The notes: generated from the sequence alone by a model not told the origin. A stretch of DNA of 64,000 bases from CAVVEC01 sp963770485 (GCA_963770485.1 CAVYPX010000014.1:1-64000), one strand, 5' to 3'. Numbered from the stretch's first letter, positions 1 to 9,357 are shown. Made by a program: numbers and translations.

Positions 1-680
1 ATCATCAGGAAGTGCGAGCTTTCCCGCTCGCGCGGGACGCGCACCATCTTGCCCTCGCGCTGCAACAAGAACTCGCCCAGCGTGCGCCGCTCTTTGGTGA
101 TAAAACCGACGCCATTCGATTGCTGGCTGCGATTGAACTGCGCCGCCGTTGCCAGCTCCGGGCCTTTCGTCCTGCGCCCGTACTTCCGCATCCGCCGCCG
201 CTGGCGGTCGCGCGGAAGCGCCAACGCCAGCCCCACCAGCAGCACGCCCGCGCCCACCTTCCACGTCGCCGCCCACAGCAGCAGCCACGGCGATTGCCCT
301 CCGTAGATCGCCCGCTCTAACCACTGGCGCAGCTCCGCATTGTTGTACGTCCCGCGCTCCCATTCCAGCTTCGCCTTGCCCTGGGTCTCCTTGCCAACGA
401 CCACCGCCGGATCGCTCAGGTCCCGGTCCACCGCCGCCCGCTTTTGTTTGCCCTCGATTCGATACGCCACGAGCGACGGCGTGGTCTTCGACCACAGCCG
501 CACTTCGCTGCCGATGTAGGTCCCCAGATACGCCTGCTGAAAGTACGTCCATTCCCGCAGGTACTCATGCGTTGCCGCCGCCAGCACGGCCACGACCGTC
601 AGCGCCAGCGCCGTGATCGTCCACACCGGCTTGTCGCTCGGCCAGCGATACGTTTCCTCCCGTCCCCACACCCGGCTCAT
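1..680 (-). CDS. VirD4/TraD-like type IV coupling protein, N-terminal part
   Basis: Only the first 226 codons are inside the window; the gene runs off the left edge, just before the expected Walker A motif. The visible part has a membrane segment near residues 18-33, a short extracytoplasmic region, a second membrane segment near residues 125-150, a basic stretch (RDRQRRRMRKYGRR) and then text such as MVRVPRERESSHFLMM. That layout is typical of VirD4/TraD coupling ATPases, which sit at the inner membrane and feed the relaxase-DNA complex to a type IV secretion channel. The start ATG at 680 is followed by uninterrupted reading to the edge. It lies 73 bp downstream of a ribbon-helix-helix gene on the same strand, which fits a conjugation or mobilisation module. 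The family call is an inference from topology and the pre-Walker text; the ATPase motifs themselves cannot be seen. Confidence 0.72.
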   Translation of the reverse strand, partial: MSRVWGREETYRWPSDKPVWTITALALTVVAVLAAATHEYLREWTYFQQAYLGTYIGSEVRLWSKTTPSLVAYRIEGKQKRAAVDRDLSDPAVVVGKETQGKAKLEWERGTYNNAELRQWLERAIYGGQSPWLLLWAATWKVGAGVLLVGLALALPRDRQRRRMRKYGRRTKGPELATAAQFNRSQQSNGVGFITKERRTLGEFLLQREGKMVRVPRERESSHFLM

Positions 681-753
681 GGACACACCTCCACCTGCAT
701 TGGTCCCCTACTTATCTAGGAACCCAGAAACAGGAAAAACGATCAAAATATTT

Positions 754-1134
754 TCAGGATTTTTCTTCTGGATGTACTTCCGGCCCTGCCGCCTGCGCCA
801 ACCGCTCCCGCGCCTTCTTCAGCTTGTCCGCGTCGGCCCGGTCGATCAGCCGTTGCATCTCCTCCGCCGTCGGCTTCTCTCCGTTCGCCAGCTTGAAGAG
901 CACATTGAGCAGGATCGCCCTGAGCGCCACCAGCTCGGCCATGAGCGCCTGGGCCTCGGCTCCTCCCGGCCCAGCCTTCGACGGCTGGCCGTTCGCGCTC
1001 CCCAGCACCGCCGCCTCCCGGCACCACTCCCCGAGCGTCTGCCCGTCGGCCTGCGCCGCCGTTTCCAGTTGCGCGTACTCCTCTTCGCTCACTTTGAAAC
1101 CGATGGATTTCGTGCGCAGCGGCGGCTTCACCAT
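754..1134 (-). CDS. Ribbon-helix-helix relaxosome accessory protein (MobC-like)
   Basis: A 126-residue protein. Residues 8-42 (KSIGFKVSEEEYAQLETAAQ, then TLGEWCRE) form a ribbon-helix-helix signature, with a beta strand followed by two helices. This is the form found in plasmid mobilisation proteins that bind oriT and help the relaxase. The C-terminal half is helical and charged (EKPTAEEMQRLIDRADADK) and may mediate oligomerisation. A GAAGGAAG Shine-Dalgarno lies about 8 nt before the ATG. The coupling-protein gene follows downstream on the same strand, and about 400 bp of repeat-rich non-coding DNA lies upstream, which is where an oriT would be expected. An ordinary RHH repressor is the main alternative. 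Confidence 0.65.
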   Translation of the reverse strand: MVKPPLRTKSIGFKVSEEEYAQLETAAQADGQTLGEWCREAAVLGSANGQPSKAGPGGAEAQALMAELVALRAILLNVLFKLANGEKPTAEEMQRLIDRADADKLKKARERLAQAAGPEVHPEEKS

Positions 1135-1545
1135 GATTTGGCTTCCTTCAGGGATTACAAGCCGAGAGTAGCAGGGCGGGCTTAAAAATCAACAAGTTCG
1201 CCTGCGCTAACCTGCGGTTGCTGCACAGCAACCCGATGGCGGGATTTTTTCTTTAGCTGCTCTGCTTTCAACAAGTTCGCGCGCGCCAACGCGCCGTTCG
1301 CGCGCAGCACCCATTCGGGGGTGACGTGTCACCCCTCCACCCGACGCCGTAGGCGGCGCGCTTTTCACTTCCCACCGGTACCGCACAGTAACCACGAAAC
1401 AGGACGCCCGGAACCACCCGAACGACACCCCGGACAGCGGCAGATCGGGAAAGCCAGCGGCGGATCGGCGGCTAAAGGAAAAACTATCTCACCCCAGATC
1501 GCAGCTCTAAACCGCCCCCAGGAACTCCAAGGGCACACACTTTGC
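1135..1545. other. Non-coding, repeat-rich stretch; candidate oriT
   Basis: No convincing gene in about 410 bp. Two degenerate direct repeats of about 55 bp begin with the identical 13-mer TCAACAAGTTCGC at 1189-1201 and 1268-1280, spaced 79 bp apart. The first copy contains the hairpin TTGCTG-CA-CAGCAA. Just after the second copy is a perfect palindrome at 1318-1335 (GGGGTGAC-GT-GTCACCCC). Repeats plus a palindrome beside a relaxosome-type RHH gene are what an origin of transfer often looks like, but no nick site can be assigned by eye. The interval could instead be a promoter/operator region for the leftward transfer genes. Confidence 0.35.
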
Positions 1546-2052
1546 TCAGTGGCCGGATGGCGGCCCGGTCGTTTTCTGGTAAGCAACAGCCGGAGGAGTT
1601 GGCGCTAGACTTTTAGTCGCATTCCTGTTCTCGGCGGCTTTGCTGAGGTCTCGTACAGAAATGTCAATGCCATCCCACTTGACCGCTTGAAAGACGACGC
1701 TCTGATTCCCCTTAACCGTCAACTCCAAATGGGTTGGAGTTAACCAGTTCATCTCCACACGTGTGTCCACCGGGTCATCGGTCGCGTCAGCGAGTTCAAG
1801 AATCGATGTTTCGCCCCGTGATCCCTTAGCCCATTTCAGCTGTACGTCCGTCATCGTGTTACTCACTATTGACAAGCCCCTGCCTGTCACGACCGTAGAC
1901 GCGTTGGCGATCACTTTTCCGTCGGGAGATCGGGATTCCGTCGACCAAAGTGTTTGCGACCTTCCGCAGCCGGAAAGGAGAGGGCAGACTCCAGAGGTTA
2001 GCAGCAGAATCAGTTTGAGGCTCCAGGAACGCCCTCGCATCGTTGGCTTCAT
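1546..2052 (-). CDS. Small predicted lipoprotein, possible partner of the RHS protein
   Basis: 168 residues from the preferred start. The N-terminus is basic (MKPTMRGRSWSLK), then hydrophobic, then ends in a lipobox-like LLSGC, so a membrane-anchored lipoprotein is likely. The mature part starts with STESRSPDGKVIANAS and continues as a mostly beta domain. This resembles small lipoproteins of unknown function whose domain opens with an 'SPDGK' motif; the family is not certain. An ATG at 2076 would overlap the RHS gene, but the ATG at 2052 has a good ribosome site (AGAGGTGA) 4-5 bases upstream and starts 11 bp after the RHS stop, so it is preferred. Its place directly behind the variable tail of a large RHS protein is where immunity genes are usually found; that role is only an inference. 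Confidence 0.6.
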   Translation of the reverse strand: MKPTMRGRSWSLKLILLLTSGVCPLLSGCGRSQTLWSTESRSPDGKVIANASTVVTGRGLSIVSNTMTDVQLKWAKGSRGETSILELADATDDPVDTRVEMNWLTPTHLELTVKGNQSVVFQAVKWDGIDISVRDLSKAAENRNATKSLAPTPPAVAYQKTTGPPSGH

Positions 2053-2063
2053 TCGAATCACCT

Positions 2064-5000
2064 CTAGTTGTGGCATACGGTGCCGTTCGCGTAGGCGTTG
2101 TACCCGTTCGTGATGTTCGTGACGCTAGCCGCTGGGAGCGATCCCTGGTTCGGGTCCATCGGTGTGCTCTTGGAATAGCTGGAGAAGAAAAAGGCGTACG
2201 TGTTCGCCCCGGACAAGGCTGTGTTTAGCGAAACCCCGGCGGCTGCCATGTAAACCCCGAACGTATAGTTTCCGTATGCCTGCCTTTGAAACACGTTTCC
2301 AGATGCAAGCGGCTGCGGATCAAGGTAATGACCGGCAGGAAAACCCATGGCAACGTCCAAAGCAAAGTTCACAGTGCTGCCGTTCGCTTGCTGTCCTTGC
2401 GTTGCATATGCACCTGGCGGTAGAGCGCGGCCTTGGACTTGGCAGGGATTCTTCAGAACCACAGGCCCGTTGTTTGCGGCCAACCCACCGTTTGTCAACG
2501 ATCCCGGAGGCAAGTCACTCTGTACCCACCTATTGTCGTCGCTCGGATCATTGTAACCCCAAGCACCCAGAAAGAAGAGCTGTTCAAAGAAATTGGCAAA
2601 GCTGCCTTGCGAACAGGGATGCAGATGGTCTTCGCGGAACCACAGCATACAGTACTGGCCCGTCGGATCAACATAGCTCAGAGGGTTGTTCATCACGTAG
2701 GCATAGCGGTTCCAGGTCTGTGGGTTGGTCATGTCCACGGCACCCAGTCCCGCCGGGTCGGGTGAAATCCAGCGCCCCTGCGTCGGATGGTATTCCCGAA
2801 ACGTCGCGTCAAACAGATCGAGCGTGAGCTCTTCGTGTATACCTCCGAAGAGGGCATGGGACGCTTGTCCAGTGATGGCATAGCGCTCTCCATACGGGGC
2901 GAAGGCCATGTCCGAGACTGGGGGAGTGCCTAGCTGGCTTTGCGTCGAACTGAAACGCCCGCTTCCTTGCCAGTCGGGATGTACGTCGTAGTTTGCTGGC
3001 GTCCCACCCGTGTAAGCCACCTGCCCTCCCCCCGGCAACGGAACATACGTCCACCCGACTACCCCAGGATGGCTAAACCCGAATCGGTAGCCATTTTCAT
3101 CGTACAAGAACTGGCCGATCCAGCCACCATTATTCCAGTTCTGCTCGACCATGTGGCCGAAGGCATCGTACGTCTGGACGGAGAGTTGAGAATTCAAGTC
3201 GACCGAGGTCATGTGGCCTTGCGCATCCCACTGGTACTGATGAAAGCTGTCGTTGGTAAGTTCCCCGTCCGCGTCATAGGTCGGATTGAATCCGGGCAAC
3301 GAGTAGATTTGATTGTTGATCGATCCATTCGGCTGTACGTAGGAGGCTTGAAAGCTGGTGCCGGTTCCCCCCGAGGGGACGGTCTTGGCGATGTTGCCGA
3401 ACGCGTCAAGAGTGAAGTTCTGATTCCAGACGTTGGTGCTGCCATTGACACAATTGACGCTGTTTACACGCGCAAGATCGTCGTAAGCGTAAGTGCAGTT
3501 TTGCTGATTCCCGCTGTTGAACGGATCGACAATATTCTGTGTTTGTAAGGTGCCGTTTTGGTTCCAAGTCAGTGTGCCCATCACAGCCTGCCCCGAAGAG
3601 CCAACATAAAAGGCATATCCATTCATGCTACCGGTCTTTGTGTCGTAAGCGTAAGTATCGAAGGCCCCCGAGCCGTAGACAAGCTTGGTCATCGCCCCAA
3701 TCGGGAGAGAGCTGTTATTGTAGTCGATCTCTGTCGCGGGGCTCAGTCCAGAGCTCGCCGTAACCTGTGTTGCGCGACCTTCCCCATCCAGGCCCGATCC
3801 ATCCGAAGCTCCGTAATAAATGGTTGGCACTCCCGGCAAATCGCTCAGGATTTTCAACGCGCCATTCGCCCAGTACGTTTTGTTAATGTGGTAATAGCCG
3901 TTGGAATTGGGCGTCTCCATGTAGATGTCAGTGACCTCGCCGCGTGCGGAGTATCCAAACCATTCATCCGTAACAATACTGGAATGGCCATTACACTGGT
4001 TGTTGGTGTAAGCCTCGATCAGACGACCTGCCGTGTTCTGCAGATTGCTGCCGCTCGGCGGATTCACGCCCGCTGGTGGAGCATCATATACATAGCCTGT
4101 GCAATTTGTGCTGTTGGTCGGACCAAAACCGAGTAGCCTATGCATCGCGTCATAGCCATAGCAAATCGAGACACCGGCGTTATCACTCTTTGCCATCAGG
4201 TCCCCATTACTCGTATATGCGCCACAGGCCGAATTGCCGGTATCCCAATAGTACTGCGTGGTTCCGCTCTCCGGGTTGGTCTCGGAGGTCAGGCGACCTA
4301 GCATGTCGTACTGGTAGGTCCGGGTCTGTGCGGTTCCGCCTTGGGCACTCTGCGTGACCTTCATCGAATTTATCGGGCTGTCGTAGGCGTATTTAGTCCA
4401 ATACCCGGTGGATGAAGAAATCTGGTAGCAAGTACCATTCCCTGACAAGGTGCTTGTGACCTCGCATACAGAAGTCAAGCGGCCAACCGCGTCATACTCC
4501 ATCTGCCGGTCTTTAGTCTTCTCCCCGCTCGGAGCCGGAGCGAGGCTCTGATACACGTCGTTCAAATTCGGATAGCTCACGTTCACGATTGGCCCACTAC
4601 TGCTGGTGGTGTAACCGTAGGTCGTCTTAATCGGGCGGCCTGCGCCGTCGTAGTAGGTAATGTTTTCAGGGGTGCCGCTGGGAGCCGAGCCTCCCGCCCC
4701 TGCCGCGTAGGGCACCGATGTCCAATAAGGTCGGCCCAAGGCGTCGTACTGTTGCTCGACAGAATCGTAGAAGGACGAACTCTGGCCCTGCTTCCGCTGG
4801 GTAAGGTACGGTCGTCCAAGTCCATCAAGCGTGGTCAGAACGTCTACGGTAGAAATCTGGCCGTTGAAGTTCATGTAACTCTCAGTCTGCGTCAGACTGG
4901 AATATGTGAAGTTAGTGACATTTTGCAGTTGGTCCTGGGCGCTCTCCGGTCGCCAGAAGTATGCGTCCTTCGTATAGTTGATCTTGACTTCTTGGCTGTT

Positions 5001-6848
5001 TTCATCCGTGAAGGATGTCATCACGCCGCCTGTGCAGTTCCAGGTCATTGATCTGGACATACTATTCACGGGTAGGGTGACTGAAGTGAGAAAACTGTTT
5101 CCACAGGAAGTATAATAATAGTAGGTAAATGCTTGGTTAGCGTCCTCGATCTTATAAGGTGTACCCGTGTCGTTATACCAGAATTGCTGGCTGAGCGTGG
5201 CAGAACTCGTTACATATCGAGTGATGGTTGTAACATTGCCGCGACTTCCACTGAAGGTTGTGTTGTGGTTGGGCGAGGTTGTTGTCTGCAGTGCATTTTG
5301 GTCATACGCGTAGGCGGTCTTAGCCTTCATGTTGCTGCTGCCATCGTATGCGGTTACCGTGCTGGGTCGATAAAACTTGATGGTGTTGCTGGGGTCGAAC
5401 GGGTTTTGGTATGAAGTGTAGCTGGTGGCCTGATCCGAAAGCTTTGACCAATTGTTCGTGTTCCAGAACAACTGTTGCGTATCTGTGGGAAGCCCGCTTG
5501 TACTATTGTAGGTGACCTGAGTTTGCGAACTGTTGGTGCCATTTGTCCCATCCACGGAACGATACACGTTTAATTGGGTGATCGGCGCGTAAGGATTGGT
5601 GCTGCAGCTAGTGTTGTAGCAGGTTTGCACCGTCTGTTGAATTGAGCTGGACCCGGAATAAACCTTGCGCAGAGTTTCGTAGCCGTTATAGAAGTTGATG
5701 ACCGTCTGATTCTTGTTACCGGTATTGGGGTCGGGGGGACTCGTGACCGTTGTTGTGGTTGACGGGATAGTCCCACTACGTACATATGTCCAGGCGGTAG
5801 AGCTGTCAGGGGTAGTCCGATTCAGCCCAGCGGCGCTCCCGTCGGCACATTCGATGCCATTATTGCTGCCGGTATACGCGTAAGAGATCTTGCCTCCTGT
5901 GGGCAACGTCACGGATGCGATGCGGCCCGAATAGTGCGGCGTCGAATCGCTTTTTTCATAAGTAAAGGTGTATTGGGAATTGTCAGGAAGCGTGATGCTA
6001 CTCACCAGAGAAATGTTTTGCAGGCCGAAGTCTGTGATCCCAGAGCAGTTGAAATGTGTTTCGACCGGATATGATTGATAATCGACCTCATAAACTGCGC
6101 TTGCCCCCGATGGGGCAGTGTACGTGTACTTTGTCCAGTTTGAACCCGAGGAGATCGTCAACTCTGTCGTTCCTGATTGGTCGGTTGTGTCAGTAAACTT
6201 TAGACCGTCGGTCGTCTGGATGTAGTTTCCGTTGGGGTCGGTAATCGTCGCGGCGCCGGTCTGGGACGAATTGAGGTCGGGGAAGTATATGCTCCCGCCC
6301 GATGGAGGAAACACAGTCGCCGTCCATGGGGCTCCCGAGGCGTCAACATAAATGCCGTAGCCCGATCCGTCTGGGGCCACACCGCTTCCCTTTAACGTGC
6401 CACAATTTTGGTTGGGGTCTATCGCTGGATATAACGGAAAGTCGTGAGGTGTACCACTTGGGTCGTGATAGGTGAAAGTCCACCAAGAACCGCACTGTAT
6501 ATTAAAGTGGAGTTTTTTGCTGACATATCCGGCTAGGCTCTCCGTAGTTGCTCGCCAGCCCCAGTTCGCCACCGGCGTCCAATATGTGCTACCGCCGCCC
6601 GTCACCGGAGTCCAAATCGACGAGTCGTAGCTCAAGGCGTAGTTAAAGGGAATTCCCCGACCAGCTTTGTTCACCACAGGAATGGCAAAATGCACATTGA
6701 GATTTCCGAGATCCAAGGTGTCAAAAGGGCCTCCGCCGAGGCTGCTGAAGGGAGGCGTTCCAGTCACAACCTGCCCAAAACTCAAGCGAGCGCCTAGAAG
6801 CAAGCCGACAAAGCAAAGGCAACGAATGAGGCGGCTAGAATTCTTCAC
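2064..6848 (-). CDS. Secreted RHS/YD-repeat protein with a variable C-terminal tail
   Basis: About 1594 residues. An N-terminal signal peptide (CLCFVGLLLGARLSFGQ) is followed by many YD repeats (YDALGRPYWTS, YQYDMLGRLTSETNPESG, YAYDDLARVN, TYDAFGHMVEQ). The RHS core ends with GRWISPDPAGLG and NNPLSYVDPTGQ near residue 1400. Such cores form a shell around a toxic or effector C-terminus released by cleavage near the PxxxxDPxG-type motif. The last 195 residues (about 2064-2652) differ in composition and contain YGNYTFGVYMAAAGVSLNTA. This faintly recalls polymorphic toxin type 44, but that match is uncertain. A GTG at 6848 with AAGGAG 6 bases upstream looks like the best start; an ATG at 6872 would give a 4-base overlap with the upstream gene. 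The next gene downstream could encode immunity. The protein belongs to the cargo of the element ending at the tRNA. Confidence 0.88.
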   Translation of the reverse strand: MKNSSRLIRCLCFVGLLLGARLSFGQVVTGTPPFSSLGGGPFDTLDLGNLNVHFAIPVVNKAGRGIPFNYALSYDSSIWTPVTGGGSTYWTPVANWGWRATTESLAGYVSKKLHFNIQCGSWWTFTYHDPSGTPHDFPLYPAIDPNQNCGTLKGSGVAPDGSGYGIYVDASGAPWTATVFPPSGGSIYFPDLNSSQTGAATITDPNGNYIQTTDGLKFTDTTDQSGTTELTISSGSNWTKYTYTAPSGASAVYEVDYQSYPVETHFNCSGITDFGLQNISLVSSITLPDNSQYTFTYEKSDSTPHYSGRIASVTLPTGGKISYAYTGSNNGIECADGSAAGLNRTTPDSSTAWTYVRSGTIPSTTTTVTSPPDPNTGNKNQTVINFYNGYETLRKVYSGSSSIQQTVQTCYNTSCSTNPYAPITQLNVYRSVDGTNGTNSSQTQVTYNSTSGLPTDTQQLFWNTNNWSKLSDQATSYTSYQNPFDPSNTIKFYRPSTVTAYDGSSNMKAKTAYAYDQNALQTTTSPNHNTTFSGSRGNVTTITRYVTSSATLSQQFWYNDTGTPYKIEDANQAFTYYYYTSCGNSFLTSVTLPVNSMSRSMTWNCTGGVMTSFTDENSQEVKINYTKDAYFWRPESAQDQLQNVTNFTYSSLTQTESYMNFNGQISTVDVLTTLDGLGRPYLTQRKQGQSSSFYDSVEQQYDALGRPYWTSVPYAAGAGGSAPSGTPENITYYDGAGRPIKTTYGYTTSSSGPIVNVSYPNLNDVYQSLAPAPSGEKTKDRQMEYDAVGRLTSVCEVTSTLSGNGTCYQISSSTGYWTKYAYDSPINSMKVTQSAQGGTAQTRTYQYDMLGRLTSETNPESGTTQYYWDTGNSACGAYTSNGDLMAKSDNAGVSICYGYDAMHRLLGFGPTNSTNCTGYVYDAPPAGVNPPSGSNLQNTAGRLIEAYTNNQCNGHSSIVTDEWFGYSARGEVTDIYMETPNSNGYYHINKTYWANGALKILSDLPGVPTIYYGASDGSGLDGEGRATQVTASSGLSPATEIDYNNSSLPIGAMTKLVYGSGAFDTYAYDTKTGSMNGYAFYVGSSGQAVMGTLTWNQNGTLQTQNIVDPFNSGNQQNCTYAYDDLARVNSVNCVNGSTNVWNQNFTLDAFGNIAKTVPSGGTGTSFQASYVQPNGSINNQIYSLPGFNPTYDADGELTNDSFHQYQWDAQGHMTSVDLNSQLSVQTYDAFGHMVEQNWNNGGWIGQFLYDENGYRFGFSHPGVVGWTYVPLPGGGQVAYTGGTPANYDVHPDWQGSGRFSSTQSQLGTPPVSDMAFAPYGERYAITGQASHALFGGIHEELTLDLFDATFREYHPTQGRWISPDPAGLGAVDMTNPQTWNRYAYVMNNPLSYVDPTGQYCMLWFREDHLHPCSQGSFANFFEQLFFLGAWGYNDPSDDNRWVQSDLPPGSLTNGGLAANNGPVVLKNPCQVQGRALPPGAYATQGQQANGSTVNFALDVAMGFPAGHYLDPQPLASGNVFQRQAYGNYTFGVYMAAAGVSLNTALSGANTYAFFFSSYSKSTPMDPNQGSLPAASVTNITNGYNAYANGTVCHN

Positions 6849-6868
6849 AAGTTTCTCCTTCTGCATTT

Positions 6869-7708
6869 TCATTGTCGAATGGCGAACGAGCCATCGGAAA
6901 GGCCTGAGTTTACAGTGCCGTTACTGACACTAATGTCCAACGTGGGACAACCTTGAACAAACCGCTGAATGTGAAATGGCAGCCGCACACCGTTAACCAC
7001 CTGATAGTTGGAAAAATCAATCTCGATCCGAATGTCAGTGCTTGGATCGTTATCGGGGTGGGTGTTGAATGTGATTGCCACGGGGAAGAAGGAACCCGAA
7101 TCCAAATAGAAGTCCTGTGTGCTCAGTCGCTGAATGCTTGACGGCCTTGCAAGGTACGAGTACGACTTTGGCAAATCTCGGAGGAGCCCGTTTCCACGTC
7201 TTTCCGGGACCATGTAAGACCGCAGATGTTGGACCGAGCGGTTTCCTCGATTTTCCAGACCAACGTAGGAGAGTATGACGCTTGGGTTCGAGAGCCCGGC
7301 TGCGAGAGATGAAAGCCCCGCATAAAACCAGGCGGAGTCTGTCCAGGAGTTGTGAGGAGCGTAATGCTTCGTTTCGCCGCCGTTGAGGACCCAAGCACCT
7401 TGGGGAATGCCGGTGGAGTTATCGAGGATATCGCTACGCTGGAAACTGCTCATGTTCAAGTCGACCCGACTTTGGCCGATACCCTTCGCCATCAACGTCA
7501 CAGAACCGGTCTCCTTGTTTGGCCCGACCCTCCACGTGGCATTGCCTTGAAGGGTTATGTCGGCGATGGATGTTCTACCGGTGAGCGCGGCTATCGACTG
7601 AGTCGCCAATTTTAGGGCCTGTTGGTCGCTTTTTTGAGCAAAAGAGTTTGGTGGGGCAGCCAAAAGACAACCGAACATCGTGAGCAATACCGCCACATTA
7701 CGAGTCAC
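6869..7708 (-). CDS. Secreted protein of unknown function upstream of the RHS gene
   Basis: About 279 residues with a signal peptide (VAVLLTMFGCLLAAPPNSFAQ). The mature part is rich in beta-type segments (ITLQGNATWRVGPNKETGSV, then IRIEIDFSNYQVVNGVRLPF). This pattern occurs in acidobacterial secreted proteins that resemble outer-membrane lipoprotein-sorting folds, but no named family can be given. An ATG exists at 7726, but AGGAGG sits 6-7 bases before a GTG at 7708, so the GTG is preferred. The stop overlaps the alternative ATG of the RHS gene by 4 bases, so the two are probably co-transcribed. A helper role in RHS export or folding is possible but unsupported. Confidence 0.6.
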   Translation of the reverse strand: MTRNVAVLLTMFGCLLAAPPNSFAQKSDQQALKLATQSIAALTGRTSIADITLQGNATWRVGPNKETGSVTLMAKGIGQSRVDLNMSSFQRSDILDNSTGIPQGAWVLNGGETKHYAPHNSWTDSAWFYAGLSSLAAGLSNPSVILSYVGLENRGNRSVQHLRSYMVPERRGNGLLRDLPKSYSYLARPSSIQRLSTQDFYLDSGSFFPVAITFNTHPDNDPSTDIRIEIDFSNYQVVNGVRLPFHIQRFVQGCPTLDISVSNGTVNSGLSDGSFAIRQ

Positions 7709-7759
7709 TGTCGTTTCCTCCTGCATATAGTTCCGTCGCTGGTTAAGCTCAGAAACCTG

Positions 7760-8206
7760 TTATTTCTCCGTGGGCTCCAATCGGGTCGCTGTGTTACGAG
7801 CGTTTTCCAGTTCTGCCTCCAGCGCCTTGGCCAGCGGAGGGTCAGTCCCCCGGAGACCGTTTTTCTCGGCGAGATGCCAGATGCATTTTGTGGGCGTTTG
7901 GCCGTCGAGTACCCGGATCGCGTCTCTCCTAGCCCGGCTGCTCACCACGACGATGATGTCCGCCTTCTCCTTGGCGTACACCATGCGCAACTGTTGACTG
8001 TTTGCTATAGCTCCCCGCATTGCAACGAGCGCCTCTTTGTCCTCGGGCATTGGGAACATACCGAATTCGTCGCCTGAGGGGCTTGTGATGTAAACGGACC
8101 TTGCAGAGCTAAGGAGGTAGGACGCTGCGGTTGGCTTACTAGTCTTGCCGAGCGTAAACGGAACTGCGGCTACTAGGAGTGAGAGAACAACAGCGAAACG
8201 TGCCAT
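7760..8206 (-). CDS. Small secreted protein, unknown function
   Basis: 148 residues with an N-terminal signal peptide (RFAVVLSLLVAAVPFTLG). The mature domain contains SARSVYITSPSGDEFGMF, KADIIVVVSSR and a helical C-terminus (LAKALEAELENARNTAT). The hydrophobic strand followed by SSR may belong to a small alpha/beta domain. It is the first gene of a three-gene minus-strand run with the secreted protein and RHS gene, 51 bp before the next preferred start. No family is recognised. Confidence 0.5.
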   Translation of the reverse strand: MARFAVVLSLLVAAVPFTLGKTSKPTAASYLLSSARSVYITSPSGDEFGMFPMPEDKEALVAMRGAIANSQQLRMVYAKEKADIIVVVSSRARRDAIRVLDGQTPTKCIWHLAEKNGLRGTDPPLAKALEAELENARNTATRLEPTEK

Positions 8207-8570
8207 ACAGACCAGCTTTTTGTCAAAGGACTTTGTATAGTTTGTATTGGTCGTTTCTGTACCTGTTCGCGCCAGATGTCAAGCGGCCTTATCACGGATC
8301 ATCGTGACAGAAATCACCCAATCCAAGGATGTCCTACGAATCGTATTAGTTGGCGATTGTAAAAAAAACGCGCGATGATTTCAGCGATTGAAAGAGTGTC
8401 CAAAACTCGGACATTTTGTCATCGATTTCTAAACTTCAGACAGTCATGGTCCGCGAACCAGCCATTCCTCGGTCTAAGTGCTCTTTATCGTTGTTCCATA
8501 CCTGAGGTCACGCCACGCAGCTTCCGCATAAGAGACAGGTTCGGCAGTTCATTTTCACACGCGGCGTGTA
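8207..8570. other. Intergenic stretch without a supported gene
   Basis: 364 bp between two minus-strand genes. It is more AT-rich than its surroundings (for example GATTGTAAAAAAAACG near 8356). Short open frames on the plus strand have no ribosome site or recognisable motif. It presumably carries the promoter for the 8206 gene, but no convincing -35/-10 pair could be picked. Confidence 0.4.
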
Positions 8571-9302
8571 TTAGTGCGTCCGGGAGTGAAATCTCTTAAC
8601 TAACCCCCGTTTTCTTGCCCGGTGCAGCCACAGGCGAAAGGCCTCTGGGTCCTCGGGTAGTACTGCCCCTGCCGACTTTAGTGCCGAATACAGCTCCACC
8701 TGCGTAAGCGGTTCCGTCTGGTGCTCCAGTATGGCATCTGCCAAGCTCGCCAGCTCGACGTTGAACCTGCCGGGTGGTTTCGTGACGTTTCCGCGAAACA
8801 TTTCTGCGGCCCAATCGAGGTTCTGCGCTATTGCCCAGAACAATTCAAAAGGGCGGGGAGCTTTCGTACCGAGTTGCTTTTTCAAGCCCCCGGAAAACAT
8901 TTGCCGCAGCCACACAATCCCGCACGCCACAGCCTCGTAGACCTCGATTCGCTTGTTCTGGTCAGCTTCCAATACCAGGGCTATGCGCTCTGTCCACTCC
9001 AATTCCTCGGCCCGCAGCAAGGGAAATTCCTCGTTCTCCAACAACAGCCGTGTCTTTTCTTCGTCCAGTTCAACGTCCCGACAGGCACGGAGATAGAGTC
9101 GAGCGAACTCTGGGTCGAGCTTGACCTTTCGCTTTTGCTCTAGTTGGGGATAGGCGGACAGGACGACCCTTAACTCCCTGAGCCAACGGGTTATCTCGTT
9201 GAAATCCGTGTTTGCAAGGGGCCTAATCTTCCGCGCTTTGGCGCTCGCCTCTACCAAATTCACACCCTTTTCGTCGAGCTTCTCCTTCCAGGAACGTTTC
9301 AT
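8571..9302 (-). CDS. Hypothetical helical protein of the integrated element
   Basis: 243 residues, charged and mostly helical, with no signal peptide or membrane segment, so probably cytoplasmic. Recognisable stretches are ITRWLRELRVVLSAYPQLEQ, LYLRACRDVELDEEKTRLLL and the basic C-terminal LWLHRARKRGLVKRFHSR. The last could form a winged-helix-like DNA-binding end. The start ATG has a strong AAGGAGAAGGAA site. It is transcribed divergently from the zinc-ribbon/RHH/integrase block, and a perfect palindrome lies between the two, which suggests shared regulation. No family is recognised. Confidence 0.6.
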   Translation of the reverse strand: MKRSWKEKLDEKGVNLVEASAKARKIRPLANTDFNEITRWLRELRVVLSAYPQLEQKRKVKLDPEFARLYLRACRDVELDEEKTRLLLENEEFPLLRAEELEWTERIALVLEADQNKRIEVYEAVACGIVWLRQMFSGGLKKQLGTKAPRPFELFWAIAQNLDWAAEMFRGNVTKPPGRFNVELASLADAILEHQTEPLTQVELYSALKSAGAVLPEDPEAFRLWLHRARKRGLVKRFHSRTH

Positions 9303-9357
9303 TTCCTTCTCCTTTCGTGAAACTGACCTCTAAACAGCTTGGCAGTAGAGTCAGAGT

